Virus record (IMG/VR): IMGVR_UViG_3300027917_000067
Location: 1 to 46,986 of that record
Origin: a virus
Reading direction: 5' to 3' (one strand)
DNA: 46,986 bases
The notes under the pieces are model-generated. The model saw only the letters and a list, made by a program, of their open reading frames with translations. It did not search any database and had not been told where the DNA came from. Shown here one piece after another: positions 23,397-31,198 of the stretch. Numbering within the stretch: position 1 is the stretch's first letter; each line of letters opens with the position of its first letter. The translations under genes were made by a program, and so were the position numbers.

Positions 23397-23610
23397 ATTA
23401 AGCGATAGTGAAGTAAACTTACTTACAGAATGCTTAACAAACACCACCTTAAATGGTGAACACAAACAACCAATTAAAAAACTAACAGATGATTTCTTAG
23501 TAATACAAGAACTTGTAAAGACTGAAAGAAGAAAACGTCAATTATTAGATAGTAGAAAATCAATGGATTTATCAATTGTAAATCCTAATTGTGAGGTATG
23601 CGATGACTGA
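23371..23610 (+). CDS. Hypothetical protein (79 aa)
   Basis: ATG 23371 with AAGGA 9 nt upstream, overlapping the preceding gene by 26 nt. Begins M-N-E-A-V-I-T-I-K-L-S-D-S-E-V-N-L-L-T-E, helical afterwards, and ends N-C-E-V-C-D-D, a lone C-x2-C pair. No family recognised. Confidence 0.58.
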   Translation: MNEAVITIKLSDSEVNLLTECLTNTTLNGEHKQPIKKLTDDFLVIQELVKTERRKRQLLDSRKSMDLSIVNPNCEVCDD

Positions 23611-23830
23611 ATGGAAACCAGTTCCAAAGAAAGGATTAGTATACTTAAAAGACTTACCAATTGGAAGTAAATGTGAAGTAAATGGTCTTACCGTAATGTT
23701 AGTAGATAAGGGAATTAATTGCGATGTAGTTATTTTGAGTAAAATAAATAATGAGTGGTATAATATGCACGAATCTTATTATAGCGGTAAACATACTTGG
23801 TCTAATAAAACCGAAGTAAAACCATTATGA
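23603..23830 (+). CDS. Hypothetical beta-rich protein (75 aa)
   Basis: I choose ATG 23603 (M-T-E-W-K-P-V-P-K-K-G), with GAGGT upstream, over the ATG 12 nt earlier. Short beta strands (L-V-Y-L-K-D-L; V-N-G-L-T-V-M-L-V-D; C-D-V-V-I-L-S-K-I) suggest a small barrel. Function unknown. Both ends overlap their neighbours. Confidence 0.55.
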   Translation: MTEWKPVPKKGLVYLKDLPIGSKCEVNGLTVMLVDKGINCDVVILSKINNEWYNMHESYYSGKHTWSNKTEVKPL

Positions 23831-24249
23831 AGTGTGAATGTTGTGGACATATTAACGGAAGAAAATATAATCCACAAAGAAGAATTATCGAACTAATAGA
23901 AGCAAGAACACATAACGAAAAATTAAAAGATGTGATACGCTTAATTAGAAAAGAAATACCTTCTGATAAAGATAACCAGAAAACATTTTATTTCTTACAG
24001 GCAATATCAAAGATACCTGATGATGCAGTTGAAAAGGTTATACATAATTATATAACAGATGAACACGCATATAAAGGCAAAGGATTTGCTTATTTGCAAA
24101 GAATGATTATTGATGGATACGCAAATAGAACTAAGATGTTAGAAAATGAAATTAAACGTTTTGGTAAAACACCAAAAAGAGTAAAAGTAGAAAGAGGAGA
24201 GTATAAAAATGTCTATAGTAGCAATGGAGGAAACCCTATTTCCAGTTAA
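23827..24249 (+). CDS. Hypothetical protein with N-terminal zinc knuckle (140 aa)
   Basis: ATGA overlap with the previous gene. The start M-K-C-E-C-C-G-H-I-N-G-R-K-Y contains three cysteines and a histidine close together, a likely metal site; the remainder is helical and basic (L-K-D-V-I-R-L-I-R-K-E-I). The plan resembles small phage proteins linked to replication (helicase loader or replisome organiser size), but no motif proves this. Overlaps the DUF932 gene by 41 nt. Confidence 0.55.
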   Translation: MKCECCGHINGRKYNPQRRIIELIEARTHNEKLKDVIRLIRKEIPSDKDNQKTFYFLQAISKIPDDAVEKVIHNYITDEHAYKGKGFAYLQRMIIDGYANRTKMLENEIKRFGKTPKRVKVERGEYKNVYSSNGGNPISS

Positions 24250-24994
24250 AGAAGTTCCAGCGACATTTATGAAAGCTGAAGGAAAGAAAAGAACTTTAGT
24301 AACTGGTACAGGTCATAAATTCATCATAAGAGAAGATACAGGAGATGTATTGTCTTGTATGACTGAAGAATATAAAGTTGTTGATAATAGGTCAGTTGTC
24401 AACAAGGTTCAAAAAGTATTAAGAGGTACACAAACAGAACTCGTAGAAGCCAAAACATTTTCTGGTGGACAACGTGCTATCTGGAAGTGGAACTTTCCTA
24501 AAACTGAAGTAAAAGTAAACAAAGGCGATTTAATTAATCCACAATTAATTGTTTCTAATAGCTATGATGGTAGCACATCAGTTAATATTATGGGTGGTGC
24601 ATTTAGATTGGTTTGTTTAAATGGTTTAACTATTGGTAATGTATTGACTAGTAAAAAAGCAGTACATAAAAATAGTAACACTAGTATTGACCAATTAGAG
24701 GATAATATTTCTCGAACAGTAGGTATGTTAGTGGAAATCTTTGAAACAGAATTTCCTAATCTGATTAATACCAAGTTAAAGAAAAGACATATTATTGAAA
24801 TGAGTAAACTTATGCCAAGTGTATACCTTGAAGAGTTTACTAGATATGTTTTGAATAACGATATGAATAATTATTGGGATTTATTGAATGCGGCTACATA
24901 TGTGTCTACACATTCTACAAATCGTGATAGAGAATCTGTTCATATTATGGAGAATCAGATATATCCTACAATAACAAAATTAGCAAGAGCGTAG
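24209..24994 (+). CDS. DUF932 / phage-plasmid-like protein (261 aa)
   Basis: The family is recognised from Y-K-V-V-D-N-R-S-V-V-N-K-V (about 54-66), L-I-V-S-N-S-Y-D-G-S-T-S-V (113-125), F-R-L-V-C-L-N-G-L-T-I-G (about 132-143) and the C-terminal helical part (A-A-T-Y-V-S-T-H-S). DUF932 proteins are frequent on phages and plasmids; the function is not settled. GAGGAG precedes the ATG. The final codons form one arm of a 9-bp stem with the following non-coding region. Confidence 0.8.
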   Translation: MSIVAMEETLFPVKEVPATFMKAEGKKRTLVTGTGHKFIIREDTGDVLSCMTEEYKVVDNRSVVNKVQKVLRGTQTELVEAKTFSGGQRAIWKWNFPKTEVKVNKGDLINPQLIVSNSYDGSTSVNIMGGAFRLVCLNGLTIGNVLTSKKAVHKNSNTSIDQLEDNISRTVGMLVEIFETEFPNLINTKLKKRHIIEMSKLMPSVYLEEFTRYVLNNDMNNYWDLLNAATYVSTHSTNRDRESVHIMENQIYPTITKLARA

Positions 24995-25313
24995 GTTCCT
25001 GAAACGTAAAAGGTCCCTGAGATTAGACCACTTGATAGAGACTGGCTACTGTACAGAAGTCATATAGAGAACGTAGCGTGACCCTCTCTACAAAGTCTAT
25101 TCTCTTGCTAGTAAAACTACAGAAGACGCACATGTAATCATTCCTTGTGATAGTTAAAGACCGATAACTATTTAATACCAGGTACACAAGGTTTTGCCTT
25201 ATTCTGTAGTTAAATTGGGCGGTGATGGATTAGCCAGTAGACTCTAGAGTTTATAAACCGCCTAAATAACCAGGGTAGTATGTAAAGCCGTCACCGTGAG
25301 GTATTACTACCCT
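24981..25313 (+). ncRNA. Candidate structured RNA filling the whole gap
   Basis: A chain of long perfect stems: 24981-24989/25102-25110 (9 bp, first arm in the last codons of the DUF932 gene), enclosing 25012-25015/25026-25029, 25039-25043/25094-25098 and 25045-25049/25073-25077; then 25115-25122/25204-25211 (8 bp), enclosing 25143-25156/25165-25171+25185-25191 (7 bp plus 7 bp, with a 13-nt bulge on the 3' side); then 25217-25223/25257-25263 (7 pairs, one G-U), which contains the palindrome ACTCTAGAGT at 25241-25250; then 25272-25280/25305-25313 (9 bp). No frame of gene length exists here. The last stem lies 5 nt before the ribosome site of the next gene. I do not recognise the family. Confidence 0.6.
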
Positions 25314-25330
25314 AAACCTTTGGAGATAAA

Positions 25331-25627
25331 ATGAAATTAAATAGTAGAGAACAAGCGTGGCAACGTAGAAATGAAGGAAAATTAAAAAAAGAATCGCACC
25401 CTTCATATAAAAAAATGCAAACAAAAAAAAGCTTTGAAGAAAGGTTAAAAGACTTTAAATTTGTAGACCCGTGGAGTGAGGAGGGTCTTAAGATAGCTGA
25501 AGAAAATGCACAAAAGTACGGACGTGCTTGGTGGATATTTGCAGGATTACCTAGAAAATATGGAGCTACTTATCAATCTACTTGGATTGAACAATTTAGA
25601 GTAGAACACGTAGAGGAGGATGTATGA
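25331..25627 (+). CDS. Hypothetical protein (98 aa)
   Basis: TTTGGAG precedes the ATG, which follows the structured RNA. Basic N-terminus (R-E-Q-A-W-Q-R-R-N-E-G-K-L-K-K-E), then F-V-D-P-W-S-E-E-G-L-K-I-A-E-E-N and a W-rich part (R-A-W-W-I-F-A-G-L-P). No family recognised. ATGA overlap with the next gene. Confidence 0.58.
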   Translation: MKLNSREQAWQRRNEGKLKKESHPSYKKMQTKKSFEERLKDFKFVDPWSEEGLKIAEENAQKYGRAWWIFAGLPRKYGATYQSTWIEQFRVEHVEEDV

Positions 25628-26025
25628 CAAGTAAATTTGTATGTAAATCTTGTAAAAGCGAAAATGTTTCTCAAAGTGCTTGGGTAAATATTAATACAGA
25701 AAAACTTGTAGATTTTGTAGACGATAGCAGTTATTGGTGTGATAGTTGTCAAGAAGAAACAAGTCCAGAAAAAATATTTGATTTGAGAGAAGCTGAGTTT
25801 TATGAAGATGGTGTAGATAAATATCCTATCTCATATACACCAACGAAACAAGAAATACAAGATACTAAACAAAATACTGCGTGGAGTATTAAACACGAAG
25901 GACACTTGAATAAAAATAATATAATTTTTCATACTAATAAATATCAAAAAATAGTAGAAAAAATGAAAAAAGTTGATGATAAATTAAAAAATGCTTGGAA
26001 GAAAAATGATGAAAGTAATAGATGA
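25624..26025 (+). CDS. Zinc-ribbon-like hypothetical protein (133 aa)
   Basis: C7-x2-C10 (V-C-K-S-C-K-S-E-N-V) and C39-x2-C42 (W-C-D-S-C-Q-E-E-T) form a likely zinc ribbon at the N-terminus. The C-terminal half is charged and helical (K-M-K-K-V-D-D-K-L-K-N-A-W-K-K). Function unknown; nucleic acid or protein binding are both possible. The next gene begins inside its end. Confidence 0.6.
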   Translation: MTSKFVCKSCKSENVSQSAWVNINTEKLVDFVDDSSYWCDSCQEETSPEKIFDLREAEFYEDGVDKYPISYTPTKQEIQDTKQNTAWSIKHEGHLNKNNIIFHTNKYQKIVEKMKKVDDKLKNAWKKNDESNR

Positions 26026-26188
26026 TATTGGGCAAATTTACGACCCAACAAAAGTAAATGAAGATAAAAATATAGATACATTAATAAAAGAACTTGAATT
26101 AAAAATTAAAAATCAAGGTATGATTACAAATGCAAGAGATGAGGAATTATTAAGTAATTTAAAGTCTATAAAAAATAATGAAAGGTGA
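26006..26188 (+). CDS. Small hypothetical protein (60 aa)
   Basis: Two adjacent ATGs (26006, 26009) follow GGAAGAAAA; I place the start at the first. Begins M-M-K-V-I-D-D-I-G-Q-I-Y-D-P-T and continues as a charged helix (T-L-I-K-E-L-E-L-K-I-K-N-Q). Overlaps the previous gene by 20 nt. Function unknown. Confidence 0.5.
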   Translation: MMKVIDDIGQIYDPTKVNEDKNIDTLIKELELKIKNQGMITNARDEELLSNLKSIKNNER

Positions 26189-26194
26189 GGAAAA

Positions 26195-26425
26195 ATGGAA
26201 AATAAAATGGAATTTATATCTATTAAACTAAATTATAGAACAGATGAAAACGGAATTAGAATATATGATTATGATGAAATGAGAAATCAATTTGAACAGC
26301 ATATGTTACAATGTGCGGCTAATACACAGGGTGATTTAGATGGTTGGTCTGATAAACAGGCAGATTATGCTATGGATAATATGACGGCTGATGAAGCATT
26401 CTTATACGCAAAGGAAATATTCTAA
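26195..26425 (+). CDS. Hypothetical acidic protein (76 aa)
   Basis: GTGAGGAAAA upstream. N-terminal strand pair (F-I-S-I-K-L-N-Y-R-T-D-E-N), then helices (M-R-N-Q-F-E-Q-H-M-L-Q-C). The stop overlaps the radical SAM start as TAATG, so it may work with or regulate that protein. No family recognised. Confidence 0.55.
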   Translation: MENKMEFISIKLNYRTDENGIRIYDYDEMRNQFEQHMLQCAANTQGDLDGWSDKQADYAMDNMTADEAFLYAKEIF

Positions 26426-27288
26426 TGATAAAAAGAGTTAATCGTAAATCTATGTTAATTAGAGAGTCTGGTAGAAGTAGTGATTTTATTACACCCAGTT
26501 TTGGATACGGTTGCTTATTTAAATGTAATTATTGTTATATGAGAAGACACGTAAAGTCTGGTGTAACGATTGCTGATAATACAGATGATATAATAAAAGC
26601 TATTATACAACACAGTATTACACTACCTTACCCAAAAACACCAAATCAAACACACGAAACATATTATACATATGATTTTAGTTGCAATGAAGATTATGTA
26701 TTACACGCAAAATATCACGATTGGAAAAAGTTGTTTGGTGTATTTAAACATAACGAACAGATTATGGGTACTGCAGCAACAAAATATGTAAACAATGACT
26801 TATTATCTTTCAACCCTTTACAGAAAGTTCGTATTAGATTTAGTCTAATGCCACAAGAGTTGTCTGATAAACTAGAACCAGGAACAAGTAAAATTATAGA
26901 TAGGATAAAAGCTATTAATGATTTTATAGAAGCTGGTTATGATGTACACGTAAATTACTCACCAATAATAGTATATGAAAATTCTAAAAAAGCATATGCA
27001 GAATTATTTGACTTAGTAGATACGCACGTACATAACTTGTTTAAGCATAAAGTAAAGGCAGAATGCATTTTCTTAACCCACAACGAAGATATGCATAAGT
27101 TTAATCTTACAGAAGGCGTAGAAGGCGAAAACTTATTATGGAGAAGTGAATTGCAAGAAGCTAAAACAAGTCAATATGGAGGTCGTAATATCAGATATAA
27201 ACACGATATTAAAAGACATTATATAAACGCATTTCGTAATGCTATGAAACGACACGTTCCGTGGCAAGAAATAAGATACATATTTTAG
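26425..27288 (+). CDS. Radical SAM protein, spore photoproduct lyase-like (287 aa)
   Basis: The radical SAM cluster motif C30-x3-C34-x2-C37 (Y-G-C-L-F-K-C-N-Y-C-Y) is intact and followed by M-R-R-H. Further on, F-S-C-N-E-D-Y-V-L, V-R-I-R-F-S-L-M-P-Q and an A-G-Y-D-V-H-V-N-Y-S-P-I-I-V segment fit the SplB-like barrel strands. Spore photoproduct lyases reverse thymine dimers; relatives in phages are untested. The neighbouring adenine methyltransferase suggests a DNA repair or DNA modification role. The last residues lack the extra C-terminal cysteine that I could place with certainty, so the reaction cannot be named. Confidence 0.75.
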   Translation: MIKRVNRKSMLIRESGRSSDFITPSFGYGCLFKCNYCYMRRHVKSGVTIADNTDDIIKAIIQHSITLPYPKTPNQTHETYYTYDFSCNEDYVLHAKYHDWKKLFGVFKHNEQIMGTAATKYVNNDLLSFNPLQKVRIRFSLMPQELSDKLEPGTSKIIDRIKAINDFIEAGYDVHVNYSPIIVYENSKKAYAELFDLVDTHVHNLFKHKVKAECIFLTHNEDMHKFNLTEGVEGENLLWRSELQEAKTSQYGGRNIRYKHDIKRHYINAFRNAMKRHVPWQEIRYIF

Positions 27289-27297
27289 GAGGAAAAT

Positions 27298-27699
27298 ATG
27301 GAAGAAACATTAAAACAAAAATACGATAGAACTAAAATGTGGTATAATTCAGCACAGAAATTACTTATGGGTAGAACCATTGAAAATGTATGGTGGCAAG
27401 AATGGGATGAAGACTATCCAGAAGAAGGAACTGGATTAGTATTTGTTACAGACAAAGGTGATGCATTCTTTGTAGGAATGGATGATGAAGGTAATGGTCC
27501 AGGTGCTTTACACATTGGTATGGATGAAAAACGTCAAAAGAAACTTAAAAAAGAAGGAATATGTACTTCTTGTTTACCAGTAGGCGTAGAAAGTAATTCA
27601 TCATATAAAAATATGTGGCTAAAAATGCATGGTTTAGATAATAAAAGCTGGGATGAATCTGGTCATACTGAACTAGAAGAGGTTAAAGATGATAGTTGA
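27298..27699 (+). CDS. Hypothetical protein (133 aa)
   Basis: TTAGGAGG upstream. Helical start (Y-D-R-T-K-M-W-Y-N-S-A-Q-K-L-L), then a beta region with G-L-V-F-V-T-D-K-G-D-A-F-F-V-G-M and one C-x2-C (I-C-T-S-C). Acidic C-terminus. No family recognised. The next gene overlaps its end by 11 nt. Confidence 0.56.
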   Translation: MEETLKQKYDRTKMWYNSAQKLLMGRTIENVWWQEWDEDYPEEGTGLVFVTDKGDAFFVGMDDEGNGPGALHIGMDEKRQKKLKKEGICTSCLPVGVESNSSYKNMWLKMHGLDNKSWDESGHTELEEVKDDS

Positions 27700-27925
27700 A
27701 AAAGATATGGTAGGATTAAAAACAAGAAGTAATAATCCAAAACATATATCTGAAGCAATATCTTATATAATAGATAACACTGATTTAAATACTTGTGATG
27801 AATGTGGTGTATTAGAATATTCAGATGATTTGAATTGGTGGGAATATATGAACGAAAAAGACCAAATGTTTTGGAGTCAACACAAAAGCGGTGATGCTTT
27901 ATGTGATAACTGTTGGAGGGATTAA
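27689..27925 (+). CDS. Small zinc-ribbon-like protein (78 aa)
   Basis: C36-x2-C39 (T-C-D-E-C-G-V) and C72-x2-C75 (L-C-D-N-C-W) are spaced like a zinc ribbon interrupted by an acidic, tryptophan-rich loop (L-N-W-W-E-Y-M). Function unknown. Stop and next start overlap as TAATG. Confidence 0.56.
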   Translation: MIVEKDMVGLKTRSNNPKHISEAISYIIDNTDLNTCDECGVLEYSDDLNWWEYMNEKDQMFWSQHKSGDALCDNCWRD

Positions 27926-28140
27926 TGATTAAGAAATATACATTTGAAGAGTTTTTAAATAATAAACTTGAAAATGCGCAATCATATGCAGGGTGGTTTT
28001 GGTTGCAAAACGTTTCAAAGATAAAACAATATCTAAACGAAGACGGAAGCCTTGATGAAATAACAATGCAAGGTGAGTTTAATGAAGAAATAGATATTAT
28101 TAAAGAATGGATTAACGAATGGAAAAAAAATGAAAAATGA
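27925..28140 (+). CDS. Small hypothetical protein (71 aa)
   Basis: Start at the ATG in the TAATG overlap (M-I-K-K-Y-T-F-E-E-F-L-N-N-K), with GGAGGG upstream. Acidic and helical (I-D-I-I-K-E-W-I-N-E-W-K-K). The methyltransferase start lies in its last codons. Confidence 0.53.
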   Translation: MIKKYTFEEFLNNKLENAQSYAGWFWLQNVSKIKQYLNEDGSLDEITMQGEFNEEIDIIKEWINEWKKNEK

Positions 28141-28951
28141 TTGTCCAACTATATTCCCATATTACGGAGGTAAGTTTTCTTTATCTAGACAACTTGTTCC
28201 TTTATTATATCGTCATCAACGATATATTGAAGTATTTCTTGGTGGTGGGAGTATGTTCTTCCGCAAAAACAAAGCGCAAATAAATATATTAAATGACTTG
28301 CATAATGATATAATTAATTTGTATATTTCAGTTGCGGAGGATTTCGATAAATTTAGATACTATTGTAAACACATTCTGTTATCTAGAACTCTTCACGAAA
28401 ACTTTAGAAAAGAGATACACAACACAACACTAACACAATATCCAGATTACAAAAGAGCGGCATCATACTTTTTTGTATTAAAAACTGCTTTTAACAAAAA
28501 CCCATATTTGCCACTATCAAATGCGGCTAAATGGAATGATGAAATACTGGATGGCTTAGAAGCAAGTAGAAAAAAGCTAAATGATGTATTTATTGAAAAT
28601 ATGGATTTTAGAAAGTTAATTGACAAGTATAAACCAAATGAAGATGATATGTGGTATTTGGACCCACCTTATTGGGCGGCTACAGATAGAAATGATTACT
28701 ACATACATTCGTTTACAGAGCAAGACCATATAGACTTAAAACAAATCTGCGACGATATAGATAAAGGCGGGGGAAAGTTTATGGTATCTTATGATGATAG
28801 ACCTGAGATTTGGGAAATGTATAGATATTATAATATTGATACAATATCAATTAAATATGCTGGTCAATTACATAGCGATGAAGAAAAGAATGAAATCGTG
28901 ATTACAAATTATATACCAAAAAAAGAACAAATTAGCTTATTTGATGATTAG
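28130..28951 (+). CDS. DNA N6-adenine methyltransferase, D12 (Dam-like) class
   Basis: 273 aa. Motif order of the D12 class: F-P-Y-Y-G-G-K (9-15), E-V-F-L-G-G-G-S-M-F-F (34-44, AdoMet loop), N-D-L-H-N-D-I-I-N-L-Y and the catalytic D-P-P-Y at 178-181 (Y-L-D-P-P-Y-W). It methylates adenine in a short DNA site, most likely to shield phage DNA from host restriction; the site cannot be read from the protein. No restriction enzyme gene is next to it, so it is an orphan methyltransferase. Confidence 0.88.
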   Translation: MKNDCPTIFPYYGGKFSLSRQLVPLLYRHQRYIEVFLGGGSMFFRKNKAQINILNDLHNDIINLYISVAEDFDKFRYYCKHILLSRTLHENFRKEIHNTTLTQYPDYKRAASYFFVLKTAFNKNPYLPLSNAAKWNDEILDGLEASRKKLNDVFIENMDFRKLIDKYKPNEDDMWYLDPPYWAATDRNDYYIHSFTEQDHIDLKQICDDIDKGGGKFMVSYDDRPEIWEMYRYYNIDTISIKYAGQLHSDEEKNEIVITNYIPKKEQISLFDD

Positions 28952-28959
28952 GAGGAAAT

Positions 28960-30309
28960 ATGTCTGATAAGAAAGACTTTAAAGAACTAACTGATATGCA
29001 TGAAATGCCTAAAAATGAAGAGGCTGAAATTGCAGTATTAGGTTGTATTCTATTAAAGGGAAATGAATTATTTGAACAAGCAAAAACACATATAAGAAAC
29101 CCAGAAGCATTTTACACAGATAAACACAAAATAATATGGAACGCTTTTCATAATCTATACAAGAATGATACTGCAATTGACTTGGTTACAGTAAGCGGAG
29201 AGCTAAAGGACAATAAAGCAGATGTATCAATACATTTCTTGAGTGGATTAACAGAAATGGTTCCACATACCCATCACGTTGAAGCCTATGCTAAAGACGT
29301 ATGGATGAAATTTATACAACGCAAAGTAATTCATAGTTCAAGATTACTATTCAATGCAAGTATGAATAATAAGAAAGATGTCTTAGAAATTATTCATCAA
29401 CACGAAAAAGCCATTGAAGATTTGAAAGATACTACACCTAATAAAACTGTAGAAACTGAAGATATTATTGGCGATACAATAGAAACATTGAAAACAGGTA
29501 GTAATCTAATACCATTTGGCATTGAACAGCTTGATAAAGCAGCAGGTGGTATGACTAGAAGTGAAGTTACAGTTCTTGGTGGTAGACCAGGACACGGTAA
29601 AACAACGCTTGTAATTAATATTGTAAAACGATTATTAGAACAAGGCTTTAAAGTAATGTTATTTAATCGTGAGATGACTAATGTCGAGATGATGAAAAAG
29701 ATATTAGTTATGGAGTTTCCAGAATTTAGTTATGAAAAGATTCGTAAAGCTGGAAACATTGATACTGAAATTAGTAAGATTGCATTAGCAAAAGAACGAC
29801 TAGGTGAAAAATACAAGAATCTTATAATGCACGATGATTGTAAAACTCTTGCAGATGCTATGAAAGAGATAGCTAAAGAAAAACCAGATGTTGTTCTTGA
29901 TGACTATATTCAACTTATTCGTACAGATAATAGTAGTAATAAAGATAGACGTTTTGAAATTGAAGATATTATGTTAGATTATAAGTGGATTTGTAAGAAA
30001 ATCAATTGTAGTGCTATATTAGTATCTCAATTAAATAGGGAAATTGAAAGACGTATAGACCCTAGACCAAAACTATCAGACTTTGCGGAAAGTGGTGTAA
30101 TTGAACAAACTGCTGAAGCGGCGTTCTTTGTTTACTATCCTTATGCGGTAGATGATAGAGAAAATGATAAATATGAGTCTGAGATTATTTGTCAAAAGGC
30201 TAGATATGGTCAATTAGGTAGTTATACTATGGGCTTCAATGGAGATAAATGTAGCGTTTACTTTGATAGAACAGAAGCTATTAGTGTAATGTCTAAGTAT
30301 AAGGAATAA
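28960..30309 (+). CDS. dnaB: Replicative DNA helicase, DnaB family
   Basis: 449 aa, full length. N-terminal domain starts with E-A-E-I-A-V-L-G-C-I-L-L (about 21-32). RecA-like domain: Walker A G-R-P-G-H-G-K-T at 208-215, catalytic E in N-R-E-M-T (236-240), Walker B V-V-L-D-D-Y-I-Q-L (about 311-319) and L-V-S-Q-L-N-R-E-I-E (sensor and arginine region). It unwinds the fork and would recruit host primase and polymerase, since none is encoded here. TAGGAGG upstream; the stop overlaps the next start by 1 nt (TAATG). Confidence 0.93.
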   Translation: MSDKKDFKELTDMHEMPKNEEAEIAVLGCILLKGNELFEQAKTHIRNPEAFYTDKHKIIWNAFHNLYKNDTAIDLVTVSGELKDNKADVSIHFLSGLTEMVPHTHHVEAYAKDVWMKFIQRKVIHSSRLLFNASMNNKKDVLEIIHQHEKAIEDLKDTTPNKTVETEDIIGDTIETLKTGSNLIPFGIEQLDKAAGGMTRSEVTVLGGRPGHGKTTLVINIVKRLLEQGFKVMLFNREMTNVEMMKKILVMEFPEFSYEKIRKAGNIDTEISKIALAKERLGEKYKNLIMHDDCKTLADAMKEIAKEKPDVVLDDYIQLIRTDNSSNKDRRFEIEDIMLDYKWICKKINCSAILVSQLNREIERRIDPRPKLSDFAESGVIEQTAEAAFFVYYPYAVDDRENDKYESEIICQKARYGQLGSYTMGFNGDKCSVYFDRTEAISVMSKYKE

Positions 30310-30833
30310 TGAAAACAAATAAACTATTAAGTATAGACCCTGGATGGAATGGAGCGATTGCTGTTTTCGAATACCATCGTAATCACATATACCTCCAATC
30401 TACCAGTAATTGTCCATCCTCCAGGGACGAAAATGATTTAGCAGAAGTATTTAAAGAATGTATGGGCGACTCTGTATCAACAACTCGTAATGAAATTGAT
30501 ATTAGTTCCGAATCGACACCTAAAGTCGTAATTGAAAGGGTATGGAGTCGTCCGTATGAAAGAGGTGCTTTTGCTTTTGGTAAAAACTATGGAATGTGGT
30601 TAGGTATAGCGGCTTCCTTTGGGTGTGAAATTATAAGAGTATTACCTAGAGAATGGCAACTTACTATTGGTGGAGGTAAAGAATCTATTCCAAAAGATTA
30701 TCAAGAACGAAAAAGATATTTTAAAGAACTTGCACAAAATTGGGCAGGTGATAAACATAAAATTACGTTAACTAATGCAGATGCTGTTTGCATAGGCATA
30801 CATACAGTACAGGAGGTATTGTTTAATGAGTAA
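30309..30833 (+). CDS. RuvC-like Holliday junction resolvase
   Basis: 174 aa. Acidic residues typical of the RuvC fold: D10 in L-L-S-I-D-P-G-W-N-G-A, E76 in K-V-V-I-E-R-V, D158 in T-N-A-D-A-V-C-I-G. Phage RuvC-like enzymes cut branched DNA left by recombination before packaging. It sits directly after the helicase (TAATG overlap) and so joins replication with recombination. Confidence 0.86.
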   Translation: MKTNKLLSIDPGWNGAIAVFEYHRNHIYLQSTSNCPSSRDENDLAEVFKECMGDSVSTTRNEIDISSESTPKVVIERVWSRPYERGAFAFGKNYGMWLGIAASFGCEIIRVLPREWQLTIGGGKESIPKDYQERKRYFKELAQNWAGDKHKITLTNADAVCIGIHTVQEVLFNE

Positions 30834-31131
30834 AGTAGGAAATGATAGTGAATTATACGCTGAGTATATGCAACAAAAAATGGATGATATTGAATACGAA
30901 AAATATCAACAACAAATAGAAAGAACAAAATATAGACGAAAATTTATTACAGACACTAAAACAGACTTAAAAGACTTATATCGTATTAAAAGACAATTAG
31001 AAAACACAAAGTTTGATGCTTTCTTACATCCTGAAAGATATCAAGATAAAAAAGACATTATTAAAAAAGTTGATAAAGTAATTAAAATTAATGAGTTCTT
31101 CATTAATCATCTTAAAAAATCATACAATTAA
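30826..31131 (+). CDS. Hypothetical helical protein (101 aa)
   Basis: Last gene of the rightward block, overlapping the resolvase by 8 nt. Strongly charged coiled-coil character (Y-E-K-Y-Q-Q-Q-I-E-R-T-K-Y-R-R-K; D-L-Y-R-I-K-R-Q-L-E). No family recognised. The stop codon is directly followed by the repeat at 31132. Confidence 0.6.
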   Translation: MSKVGNDSELYAEYMQQKMDDIEYEKYQQQIERTKYRRKFITDTKTDLKDLYRIKRQLENTKFDAFLHPERYQDKKDIIKKVDKVIKINEFFINHLKKSYN

Positions 31132-31150
31132 GTTTACGCACCAAGTAAAC
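31132..31150 (-). repeat. 18-nt inverted repeat, copy 2, at the convergent junction
   Basis: GTTTAC (31132-31137) and GTAAAC (31145-31150) form a 6-bp hairpin around a 7-nt loop. Bases 31132-31149 are the exact reverse complement of 19803-19820. It lies between the last rightward stop (31131) and the last leftward stop (31199), where a bidirectional terminator would be useful; there is no strong T-run. Confidence 0.7.
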
Positions 31151-31198
31151 AGACAAATCTAGTGGATAGTTATATTAAAAATATTGTACAGACAAGGT

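Noticed and set aside
24981-25313. Group I intron
   Set aside because: The conserved P7 elements (GACTA pairing with TAGTC in the right order) and a split host gene are not visible.
27663-28148. Leftward frame of about 161 codons opposite small early genes
   Set aside because: It is antisense to three rightward genes with good ribosome sites and overlaps, and has a composition typical of an antisense shadow.
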